Shown here piece after piece: positions 1-10,647 of a stretch of DNA of 64,000 nt. Numbering within the stretch: position 1 is the stretch's first letter; each line of letters opens with the position of its first letter. The stretch is from Parapristionchus giblindavisi (lineage: Eukaryota; Nematoda; Chromadorea; Rhabditida; Diplogasteridae): assembly GCA_943737045.1 (NCBI GenBank), contig CALSFV010000490.1:29852-93851 (forward strand), given 5' to 3'. Both the position numbers and the translations under genes were made by a program. The notes beneath the pieces were generated by a model that ran no database searches, was not told where the DNA came from, and was given only the letters and a program-made list of their open reading frames with translations.

Positions 1-1134
1 ATAATAGATACTTACCATAGAAGATTCAAGAATGGAATATGTTGAAGGATTGATAATGGTTGAGATGATAAAAGAGCATGAGTTGCATCTAATACAACTA
101 CTGATTGCTCATTTGATGTCTTAATCAATCAATATATTCAATCAATATAATAATCAATTACTTTCATTTGATCCAAAAGAACAATATATCCTTCTAGAAT
201 AGATGTAGCATCTAGATATACTGCTATGTTATCTTGATTATCGTCCTGAACGGATTACACGAGATTACGGTAGTTCGTGATTACGATACAAACCAGATCT
301 CCATATCGATTAGAACAATAACTAGTTATTGATTGAGATATAGCAGCTCTTGCTGACATTCTAGCAGATTCTTCACGTGAAGAACCGAATACACGCATAC
401 ACAACTAGATTACTGTAGATTGATTATTGATTGATTGAATGATCTAACCTCGATTGATTCTTGAACTTCTGATAGAGATGGAGTTAGATCAGAACTACTC
501 ATCATTTCAACTATTAACTGAAAATATATAAACTGTATGGTCATGAAAAGATCAGAGATCAAAGATCAAAGATCAAAGATCAATACAACTTACCGTCATA
601 GCATGACATTGTAATTGACTATTCCATTGTGCAATTCCAGTCAATGTATTGAGTAATTGAGTAGGTAAAGCATGTTCTTCCTTTTCTATTCGAGATGAAG
701 TATGAAATCGTTTATCACGAAGTAAACACTACAAAAGAGTCAATTTTTCGGGGCAAAAGACAACTTTACTGATAAACGACAAATAATATAAGTCATTTTT
801 TTAAAATTTTAATTGCCGATGAGCTTCTATCAAATATAATTTATTCAAACCTGAACTCCATCAACTGCAAAATGTTGAGCTCTTTCATTTCCATGATCGA
901 ATGCTAATTCAAAAGCAGATAAACATTTTTCTCTAACATATGAAGGAGGAGCATCTCCTTTATCATTATGATTCTTTACTGCTTCTGAATATATTATTAT
1001 GATATATTGAATGAAGATAGATTGAGGAGATAGACTCTCACTTTCAGATAAGACTTACCTTTAGCAGCATTCACTGCTTCTTTCAAATCATTATTTTTAG
1101 CATGAGATGAGAGATTGTTGAGAACTGCTTCCAT
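1..1134 (-). CDS. ARFGEF3/BIG3-like protein, 5' part (runs off left edge)
   Basis: Seven exons read on the minus strand: 1059-1134, 851-984, 594-728, 449-517, 294-404, 162-245 and 16-119. All join in frame through GT..AG introns, and the gene continues past base 1. The start MEAVLNNLSSHAK is followed by a helical region with PSYVREKCLSAFELAFDHG and then FAVDGVQCLLRDKRF. This order and spacing match the N-terminal DCB region of BIG3 (ARFGEF3), where a PHVLREKCL segment precedes a QKLLSEERF segment. BIG-family proteins are large Sec7-type Arf exchange-factor relatives acting at the Golgi and secretory granules; the Sec7 and HDS parts would lie outside the window. The assignment rests on recalled family similarity in about 210 residues. 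Ordinary BIG1/2 is the main alternative, but the N-terminus fits BIG3 better. Confidence 0.6.
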
Positions 1135-2063
1135 ACAATCTACAATAAGATACTATCATAGATATTATGTCATAAGAAGATATATAATCGAAATGGTATA
1201 TGATATGTATAAGGTATAAGAGACATTGTAAGGTTTGACAATGGAAGTACAATAGATTCATTCCTTCTCTCTCAAACACATGCAAGACTCAATGTATCTA
1301 TGCCTTTTTAGATGGATGAATTGACGCAACGCGACCGCGACGCTTCAGAATCTACCCCTCAAGGCATGAATTGCAGACACTGAATTAGTCCTGAAAGGAT
1401 TCGAGAGAGGAAGAATGAATGAAGAGACAGAAGATGATAAAGGGAATGAGATAGAGAATGAAATACATAGACGACATAATTGATTGCACGATTATTCTAT
1501 TATATGATATTATTTTAACTATTTAATTTATTTATTCAGAAAAATATTTCGATGGAGAGAAAAAAAAGTGAAAAAAAATTATTGTAGATGAAAAGTAATG
1601 TTGTGCCAGACGCTAAACAATCAAAAATTATACAGGTATTTAGTTTGATCTTTGTTCTCATCTACTCTAACAATTTTTTTTAAATCATCATCATTTCATA
1701 AATCATGCATTTCTTATTAATCCATCTTTCTAAAATCAGTAGGTTTCTTATTCTTATTTTACCTTATTATACCTTATTCTGTTTGATATTTTTTAATTTA
1801 TTTTTTTGTTGTTTTTTTGGTTTCTTATTTGACCTGCTATTGATTTAAAGGTATTCTGGGAATTGAAATATACTGTACGATAGAAGGGGACATTGAAGAA
1901 TCAAAAAATTGCAATTATGTTCTGTTCCCGAAAAAAAAATGAGGAAAAAATCCGAAATTAAAGGGGGAAACAGAATTGCAGATGAGAATAAATAGAATAA
2001 CAGTCGAAATATGCATGAAATATCTCAAATATCGTTTGATCAATTTTTTCACATGTAGATTCA
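1135..2063. other. Intergenic / 5' flank of BIG3-like gene
   Basis: AT-rich DNA between the BIG3-like start codon and the first MITE. No exon chain could be built on either strand, and homopolymer T and A runs are common. It probably includes the promoter of the minus-strand BIG3-like gene, but no defined element is visible. Confidence 0.5.
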
Positions 2064-2469
2064 GGCACTTTCCTGGTTTTTGGCCCGGGGAGAATTTGCA
2101 TTAAACTCGCTATCATTCACCACTCGCCATTTCTTAATTGGTTTCTATTTCTCCATTGAGCGGTCTAAATGTGATGTAAAATGTGTAAATACCGACCCTG
2201 CCTTTACGGAATGTGAAGCCAGAATGAAAAATTGCGCTCTCTATTTTCGCACTCTCTCGTTCAAATCCTAATAAAATTTAATATAATTACAAATATCTAT
2301 AAAAGCCGTCGTAGTCCTTCTTCGTTTCAGTCCAGCGCTCTCCCATTTGGAGGCCCCCATTGGACTGCCCTCCCTAAAATGGGAGGGCTTGCCTCCCCCT
2401 AGCAGGGGAGCAGTTCTGCAAATGCAGAACTTATGTAAATTACCCCGGGCCAAAAAACAGGAAAGTTCC
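2064..2469. mobile_element. Short hAT-like MITE with 8-bp target duplication
   Basis: The ends are inverted repeats of about 28 bp with two mismatches (2063-2090 against 2443-2470, core TTTCCTG..TTTTTGGCCCGGGG). An exact 8-bp direct repeat, TAGATTCA, lies immediately outside at 2056-2063 and 2470-2477. Length is about 0.4 kb with no transposase. The interior is unusually GC-rich and contains a small palindrome around 2412-2431. An 8-bp duplication is typical of hAT superfamily elements, so this is probably a non-autonomous hAT MITE. The ORFs inside are incidental. Confidence 0.75.
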
Positions 2470-2477
2470 TAGATTCA

Positions 2478-3378
2478 TATTTCAATATAAAATTTGATAT
2501 TGCAATCTTAAAATATATAAATCATCACATATTTGATCACCATTTCTCGTATTTATTCTAAAAGGTTCCTATATAAGTGTCTGAGTCTTATATGAACAAA
2601 AAACATGAAAATAATTAGACAACTTTTGAAACTCAAGTTTAAAAAACATTGAAATTTTGTATCATGTGAGATATTTGAGAGCAGCATCATGGACTTCAGA
2701 CTTATGGATGATGATAGTGTAACGATTGAGAGAAGATATGATAAGAGAATGAATAGAAGGAACTGATATTATCAGATCATTCTATACTTATCACAGTTCA
2801 TTTCATATACAACTCCATCTATTCTTCACAATAGTGTCTACATAGCATGAAGCATCTCTCATTTATTCGAATTGGAACGATAGGTCTTTGGTCTCTTAAT
2901 TCATTGACTCTTTCAAATGTCAATACAAATGTCTCTATTTCATTGAAATGATTGTTGATTGTGACAACAATGTCATTGACAATAGTGAGAACATAATGAA
3001 TTCTAGTCATCATATCATTCAAATTATAAAACAAATATAGTATGATGAGATTATTTGTGTACATATTGTATTATATTTCATAGAGGCAAGAGATTTCACA
3101 TATGATTGCTATGATTGATCTATGATTGCATTTGAAATAAAGTATAGCTAAAGTTTTTTATTCTAACTCATTTTTATATGAAGTTACGTTCGCTCAAAAT
3201 TTAGAATTCATGAATTTTCATATTCGTGAGAGGACGTTTGCACAAAATAGATATCGTCTTTATGATGCATAATGATGTCAATTCCGAACTTCGTTCTAGA
3301 AAGACGAAATGCTTAAAATTGCTTTTTTCTTCGAAAATTGAATTTTTGAAGAAAGATGCGTTCAATTACTTAATAAAC
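2478..3378. other. Intergenic, no gene seen
   Basis: AT-rich DNA between the MITE and the TTAA-flanked foldback. A short minus-strand ORF (2819-3064) has no splice partners or recognisable motif and is not supported as a gene. Confidence 0.4.
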
Positions 3379-3382
3379 TTAA

Positions 3383-5151
3383 GACATCGGCTCAGTAAGA
3401 TTCCAGGAAGTGCCGGACATCGACCTCACCGATTTGGCCCAAAATTTTTTAATGGATACGCCCATGGGTCCCCATCACAAAATGGGTATTCATTTCGGCT
3501 GGTTCCTTGAAACACAGATGTGGCGGGTTTTCGAAATTTGAAAACTCGATTTTCACCAGAAAAAAATGGAGCGACCTAGGACCAATGTTAGTGTCGATTA
3601 ATTATAAGTATAAATAGGCAACAAAAACTGGCTATACGACGGTCCGGAGATCCGATCGTAAACTGATTTTTTTACCTCCTCAAAACATTCTAAAATTATT
3701 TAAAATTTTAAAACAAAAAAGTGCAGTCCTATTTTTGCCTTATCTTATAGAGCAAAAAATTCCGCGTCGAATAAGGGAAAAAAATCAAAAATCGAAGGAC
3801 CCGTCTTTTGAGATAAATGAACCTGAAGATGACCCGAAAATATTTTTGTTTTCAAACCCCCTCATGTTTGTATTCATATTGAAGAGCTCGTCGAGTAGAA
3901 CAACTTTCATGTTGAACATTTTGTCTGAAACTCATGTACAAGAGAAATACATGAATTAAGATTTGTTGGATCCAAATCTTTATTATCGCTTGTATCTTGA
4001 GAACAAACGACTTTCATAGAATACGACCAACATAAAAAATGATGTACTTGAGGAGTACTTTAAAATGAGTATAAACATGGCAAGGTTTCGACAACTTTTT
4101 TTTTCAATACTAATTTCCAGGCCATTTTTTCAGCATGGGGGTCTACAATTTTTTTTCCGTGAAACAATAAAGTAAGTATGGATTTTTGCGTTCTACAATA
4201 TAGGCGTAATCGCTTTGTCCACAAAAAATATTTTACTTTCGTTTTACTCAAAATTGTGTGAACAACCGTGCGAATAAATAAAACTCATGTATTTCTCTTG
4301 CACATGAGTTTCAGACAAAACCTTCAGCATGAAAGTTGTTCTACTCGACGAGCTCTTCAGTATGAGTACAAACATGAGGGGGTTTGAAAACAAAAATATT
4401 TTCGGGTCATCTTCAGGTTCATTTATCTCAAAAGACGGGTCCTTCGATTTTTGATTTTTTTCCCTTATTCGACGCGGAATTTTTTGCTCTATAAGATAAG
4501 GTAAAAATTGGACTGCACTTTTTTGTTTTAAAATTATTTTATTTTCGTTTCACTCAAAATTAGCAGATAAACGTGTGTAACTCTCTTGTATATGCGTTTC
4601 AGACAAAACCTCCAACATGAAAGTTGTTCTACTCGACGAGCTCTTCAATATGAGCACAAACATGAGGGTTTGAAAACAAAAATATTTTCGGGTCATCTTC
4701 AGGTTCATTTATCTCAAAAGACGGGTCCTTCGATTTTTGATTTTTTTCCCTTATTCGACGCGGAATTTTTTGCTCTATAAGATAAGGCAAAAATTGGACT
4801 GCACTTTTTTGTTTTAAAATTTTAAATAATTTTAGAATGTTTTGAGGAGGTAAAAAAATCAGTTTGCGATCGGATCTCCGGACCGTCGTATAGCCAGTTT
4901 TTGTTGTCTATTTATACTTATAATTAATCGACACTAACATTGGTCCTAGGTCGCTCCATTTTTTCTGGTGAAAATCGAGTTTTCAAATTTCGAAAACCCG
5001 CCACATCTGTGTTTCAAGGAACCAGCCGAAATGAATACCCATTTTGTGATGGGGGCCAATGGGGGCATCCATAAAAAAATTTTGGGCCAAATCGGTGAGG
5101 TCGATGTCCGGGGTCACTGGCTCAACCCTCGAATCTTACTGAGCCGGTGTC
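3383..5151. mobile_element. 1.77-kb foldback element flanked by TTAA
   Basis: The left arm (about 3383-3960) reappears inverted at the right (about 4590-5151). The outer ends GACATCGGCTCAG and its near-perfect complement are each bordered by TTAA (3379-3382 and 5152-5155). A roughly 200-bp inner part of the arm is present twice in tandem on the right side (about 4310-4510 and 4600-4800). No transposase ORF is present. A TTAA duplication is the hallmark of piggyBac-type transposition, so this is best read as a non-autonomous foldback mobilised by such an enzyme. The terminal GAC is not the canonical piggyBac CCC/CCY end, so the superfamily is tentative. Confidence 0.75.
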
Positions 5152-5540
5152 TTAATCAGTGACTCGTATTGTCTAATATTCCATATCGTAAAAAATTAAG
5201 ATTTTTCCCAAGCGACTCAATTTCGACCCAATTTTGAATTCCGACCTTATTATAATATATTTCCCTTAATTATAATCATCAGTGGGGAAATAGTTTTCAC
5301 ATATCTCATCATTCAGAAATTACAGTTTTCGGTTCCCGAGGATGGCCTTAGGTACCGCACCGTAACCACGGGTGTCACAGATACCAACAATTTGTGGTAG
5401 TGAGCTCCAATCTCGTTCTGGTAATGCAAACGGCTCTAAAACCAATTTGAAAGTATTGCTCCTAACATTTGCCCGTTTTACTTGTTTCATACAGACACTG
5501 CTTAACCTGAATTGTAATTCGCTCACTCTTCCACCCGTAA

Positions 5541-5613
5541 GCCCGGTTAGCTCAGTCGGTAGAGCACCAGACTCTTAATCTGGCTGTCGCGGGTTCGAGC
5601 CCCGCATCGGGCT
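5541..5613 (+). tRNA. tRNA-Lys (anticodon CTT), copy 1
   Basis: A 73-nt cloverleaf: acceptor stem GCCCGGT paired with ATCGGGC, D arm with the A-box TAGCTCAGTCGG, anticodon stem CCAGA/TCTGG around CTCTTAA, and T arm GCGGG-TTCGAGC-CCCGC carrying the B-box. No intron. The anticodon CTT reads AAG lysine codons. The discriminator position is T, whereas animal tRNA-Lys genes normally have G. A run of eight T at 5619-5626 would serve as the Pol III terminator. Two identical copies lie at 30235 and 33393. Confidence 0.97.
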
Positions 5614-7302
5614 GATTAATTTTTTTTCGTTCTTGGTTTTGTGTTAATTATTGTTTCGTTTTGATACATGAGTAAAATGCTTTTGAAATTTATTTTAATG
5701 ATCCTTCCTCATGTAACATATCGTGGAATATCTTTTTAGCGTTCAATTCCATCGAAACACGAAATATTCTTCCCACAAAATACAAAGATATTATAGAACC
5801 TCTTTCATTAACCAATGTACATATATACATTCTTATAATGATTGAATAGAATAAGTTGGTTCTACTATTCATTCATTCATCTAACAATACTACTCTTCTC
5901 TAAGATACTCTTCTCAATTGGTTCATTCAATTAAAGATCTCAATGATTTCTATAGAGAGAGAGAGAATAAACATCGTGACTATTTATTCGATCTTCTTTC
6001 TTCTTCATCTCACATGTTCATTCATCGTTATTCTTCTTATCTATAGTAGAGTTCATATCACGTACTTCATCTCTTCACTTTATCAATCAACTATTATTTC
6101 ATTCTTCATTACGTGTGTTCTTTAAAGTTGTATTAACTCTATTAGACAATGAGTTCTACTTCTCCCTCTAGTTCACTCTCTCCCTCTCCCTCCTCTCGTT
6201 CTTCAATCGACTTAGTCTCAGTCTGCTTTGGTTCTTCCGTTCATTCTCGTCTTTTCCCTCACAAAACGAGAGAAAACATCGAAAGCCGGCAACAATCGAG
6301 AGAGCCTAGAGGGGGATGGAGGGGATGGAGAGGGAGGGGAAGGGAGAGGGATAGAATAGATGTGTGTTTAGTGAGAGAGATCTTTCATGTGCAATTCTCG
6401 TGTCAGAATCTATATGAATAATAAGAGATGAATGAACGTATGTTGGATGAAGTATTGGATGATATGAAGATAAGAGAAGGAAGAGGGGGAGGAGGAAGAG
6501 TGTTCAAAGTTCATAGGGACAAAGTATTGTGGATAGATTCAATAACTAGACACTCTCATCTCATCTTCAGTCATATCTCATCCTTCTTCTTCTTCATATC
6601 TTCTCTCTAGTCTATCATTCCTTATCATTCTCTTTTCATTCTTCTATTTACTCTTTCATTCTAAATAAGGAATGAATAATCCTTCGACTATTCACGTTTT
6701 CGTTCTTCTTATCATTTCAATTGACGTTTGAACTCTTATCACATTTTATTCAAAGGTTTATGGATAGATCGACCTTTCTTCCGATAATATCTCCATTTCA
6801 AGCCATTGTCTAGATATTCTACAAAATTTCTGTCAAATTCGATTTCATTTTGAAAATAGCCCAACAAAGATCTTGTTGTCGGAAGAAGTATTAATAGATC
6901 TAAATAGTCTATTATCAATATCATTATTTTATTTTCTCACCTACCCATACCCCCTTTTTATTCACCATAGTAAGTTATGAGAGTCTTGTATCATTATCTT
7001 TCTCGCACATATTCACATTGTTCTCGTTCCTCTCTCGAGAATAGATACGAATAAATAATAATTCCATCTACTACATCTACTACATCTAATGTATCTATAC
7101 TATCTATTCTATTACTCATATCATACTCCCACTTTCATAACTCATCATCTCATCCTGTGTTTCACGTGCTTTTCACATGTGCCCGAAGGGGTGGAGAGAG
7201 GGAGGAGAAAAGGGAGAGGGAGAGGAGAAAAGGGAGAGGGAGAGGAGACAACCCCCAGTGAGTAGACTACTTCATTCTGTTATTACAGATCCGTCTTCAG
7301 TT
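5614..7302. other. Intergenic and putative 5' flank of the DUSP gene
   Basis: AT-rich first half; a pyrimidine-rich then purine-rich stretch between about 6140 and 6520 and again at 7180-7260. Short ORFs here are low-complexity Ser/Pro or Arg/Glu translations and are not supported as genes. Confidence 0.5.
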
Positions 7303-8313
7303 ATGGCTGTATCATTTCGTGTGAATACAGAATATGCTAGAATCGATAAAGTAATCGATAATCTATATATTTGTGGTTAGTTTATTCATTTCTTTATCTT
7401 CTTCTTTTATTTAAATCAAATTGATATTCAGGAGTGACCGCTTTGAATCCATCCACAATGGAGAAATATGGAATTACCTATATAATCAATGCAACTAATG
7501 AGGTTACAGTATTCTTTAATCTACAGTATTCTAATGAATATTGATTGAAGGTTCCTAATATCCGATCACTTTCTCATATTGCTCGTCATAAGTTATGGTT
7601 GGATGATACCCCTCAGACATATATTTATGATCATTTAGAAGAACAATCTAATCAGGTATATTACATTCTTCTTTCTTTATATTTGTCTTCTTTTTCTTCT
7701 TCTTTGGTTTTCTGAACTTTCCATCTCATATTTCAAGAGCTTTCCTTCCTCTTCTCTCTATCTCTATCTCATAATGCTCATTTGTACCGTAATCTATCAT
7801 AATCCTTTGTAGATTGCTTCATTGATCTCAGAAGGACATACAGTACTTCTTCATTGTATAGCTGGAGTCTCTCGATCATCATCTCTCATTCTTGCATATC
7901 TAACTCGATATTATTGTAAATCATTGAGAGATGCTTTCTATCTTCTATCATCAATTCGACCTCTTGTACGACCTAATATAGGATTCTGGTAAGTAGATAG
8001 ACTAATCTATCTATTCATTCTTCTATTAATATTTATTATAGGCGTCAATTGATTTCATTCGAAGAGAATCTCAAATGTCGTCCATCTTCTATTAGATTAG
8101 TTTATGATGAAAATCAAGAAGAGAATATTATTCCTGATGTGTATCTTAGAGATGTTCATGATGAGGTAACAGAGATCAAAAGATCAAAGATCAAAGATCA
8201 AAGATCATGTTTAGATGTCTCCTAATTGTTTAACTCGTCGATCATCAAATGGAAAGAGTAAATTCCGTCCAGTCCTTCCAACTCTACCTGAGATCGTTGA
8301 TGCAACTGCTTAA
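7303..8313 (+). CDS. Atypical dual-specificity protein phosphatase
   Basis: Six exons: 7303-7375, 7432-7502, 7551-7655, 7813-7988, 8042-8165 and 8215-8313. They join in frame to about 215 residues ending in TAA. The signature HCIAGVSRSSSL (the HCxxGxxRS loop that holds catalytic Cys and Arg) lies near residues 97-108. It is followed by AYLTRYY and then by an RPLVRPNIGF segment typical of small atypical DUSPs such as DUSP14/18/21. The upstream Asp general acid is probably in WLDDTP. No substrate-docking (rhodanese) domain is present. The protein should dephosphorylate Tyr/Ser/Thr in MAPK-type or other substrates, but the target cannot be read from sequence. An AATAAA signal follows at about 8498. 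The last intron contains a tandem GATCAAA repeat. Confidence 0.88.
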
Positions 8314-9635
8314 TATATATATATATATCTTTTATTCTTATACATATATTATTGATTAATTAGTCATTGAATCAATCAATACGGGTAACTTTCTTTCTTC
8401 ATCTACTTGTATCTGTTACATACATGTATATAGTATACTGTATAGTTCACTTTCTATTTCATTGTTGATCACTAAAAGATGTGTACTCTAATATAATAAT
8501 AAAGTGTCCATCTTATGATCCTTTGACCTCTTCCCATTACAATCAATCAATATAATCTTAAGATCTATTGATCTCTGTTACAATCAATCAATAAATCAAT
8601 ATAATCAAATGAGAATGCCTTCATTATATCATAATCTCATTTCATTTATGAACAAGCTTCTCTCGATGGATCTGGTATTGCCAAATCTTCAGCATTGATT
8701 ACTTTCAACATTATTCGAATATTTTCACACTTCAATCCTTTCAATTCGTGTTGAGCCATAGCCTTAATAGATTATATTCTTGTTGGATTATGGTAGTCAA
8801 ATATTGAGATACGGTGCTATAATTAATTACTCTAAGCTATTATTAGTTTACATTAGTCAACTATTTTAGTACCGTGGTCTAATAAACTAATGGATTACAG
8901 TACTACAGAATATTATCATCAACGGTAATATATTACAGTAATCCAGTCTACGTCTAGTCTACGATCAGACTACGATAATTTAAAGTACACTTTCATATGT
9001 AGTGTGGTATCATGAATTTTATGGACAAAACAGATAGAATAGTGAATCATATCTTTCATTTCATTCTCCTTCTTTCATTCTTTTTTTTAAATCTGATCAT
9101 TGATTCCTTCTATTCATTAATCCTCTTCTACTTTTTCTTCCAATCAATAAAAGGATGGTTGCATCGCAACATTTGCAGATTGCTTCATAGAACAAATGTA
9201 TCGTTTGATCGTTCTCACTCTACCTCTTACCTTTCTCCCTCTCCTTTTCTCTCACGCTTCTCCCTCTCCCTCTACCTCTGCCCTCATGCCTCTCTCCCAC
9301 TCTTTTCAATCAGCACATGTTATCATCACCCTTGAATAGGGAGAAAAAGCCTCCGGAAGGAATAATGATAGAATGAGACCATGACATGATTATCTTTCAA
9401 TATGAAGACAACAAAGAATGATCAACTAGAGTGTATTACTTTGTTCATAGTACATATAATAGTACTATCCCATTAATATTACACACTTCTATGACGTCAT
9501 CATATAATGAGGATAATCTAACTTTCAAAGTCCTTCATTCAATATTTTCTTAGATGTTCTCCATTCCCCCATGAATTGAATATATTTTTGTATGATAATT
9601 AACATGATCTCATTAATGAATACAAACAATTTAGT
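8314..9635. other. Convergent intergenic region
   Basis: 3' flanks of the DUSP gene and of the MSP-domain gene. A patch rich in TAC(A/C/G)GTA-type palindromic heptamers occupies about 8780-8990. A pyrimidine-rich stretch lies at 9215-9310. No exon chain found. Confidence 0.5.
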
Positions 9636-10250
9636 TTACAAAATTCGTACATTTCGCAATATTAAATTAATTTTCTCTATATTATTTAGGATGTAATTAC
9701 AAACCTCCTTAGCATCTTTGACTCCTTCTGCCATTGGACAATATTGTGCTACTAACTTATCATTCTTAGCTGGACCACTCATTCTAGTTACAGAAAGAGA
9801 TGATATTTGACCCTTTAATCAATCAATATTTATCATTCAATATTACGGTAATGATCTACCTTCTCAATCGTTAGATAGACAGGTGCTACACGGTATTGAG
9901 CATTGTTAGAGCATTTGATCTACAATTCAATCAATAAATTCAATCTTGGATTTATCTAACTACCTTAACAGCAATATTGTTATCTGTAGTATTGACTAGC
10001 ATGAAATCCAATTTACCTCCAGTTTCCAGAAATTGACCTTCCTAATCAAAATAATGATAGAACCATGGAAAGAAAGATCAAAGATCAAAGATCAAACCTC
10101 AGGATCAACACTAAGCTTCTTGTCTTCTTTCCTTATATCAGTATTAGTATCAATTTTGAGTCCATCATGAGGTTTGGGAGGAGTTAAACTCTTCTATATA
10201 ATCAATATATTGATATATATTAAATACAATCATACCGAACTATCTTCCAT
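9636..10250 (-). CDS. Small MSP-domain protein (sperm-specific family class P-like)
   Basis: Five exons on the minus strand: 10236-10250, 10098-10193, 9964-10041, 9860-9919 and 9636-9812. They encode about 140 residues beginning MEDSSKSLTPPKP. The core carries the immunoglobulin-like MSP fold pattern: LDFMLVNTTDNNIAVKIKCS, then YRVAPVYLTIEKGQ, then SVTRMSGPAKNDKLVAQY. This closely parallels nematode SSP class P and MSP sequences. In nematodes such proteins function in amoeboid sperm, where MSP polymers drive crawling. The final exon is read through to TAA at 9636. An alternative splice at GAG|GTTTGT (9704) cannot be excluded, because the tail after AKE looks unlike the family. Confidence 0.75.
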
Positions 10251-10647
10251 TCTATAATATGAACCGACCACAATATGGAACTAATACAAAATGAAATGGA
10301 TAATCATTCTCTTCTCTCTATACATTCCTTCATTCTTATAATGCACAAGTTATGTAAATGATCATCTTTATCAAATGCAATCATGTGAGGTCTATCTTCT
10401 AATACGATAAGCAGTAATGAACTACAACCTTGAGGATAATCATAAGAACATGGTTAATACTGTATTTGGCACTCTATAGTATTATATTAATACATCTATG
10501 AAGTAAATACAATTGAATAAAACTGACTGTATGACGAGAGGAATTAATGGGATACAATGAATGAACTTAATAGGGATACTATCAAGGAATATATTACTCT
10601 ATTATAAGTATTATATTATAGAATACTGAATATACAATACATAAAAC
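10251..10647. other. Intergenic between MSP-domain gene and GPD2
   Basis: AT-rich; the likely promoter of the minus-strand MSP-domain gene and the 3' flank of GPD2. A minus-strand reading around 10330-10450 is not supported by splice signals. Nothing else seen. Confidence 0.4.

Noticed and set aside
5320..5526. 68-codon minus-strand ORF just upstream of the first tRNA-Lys
   Set aside because: The composition looks more coding-like than its surroundings, but no acceptor, donor or family could be recognised. It may be an old repeat or an exon remnant; left unannotated.
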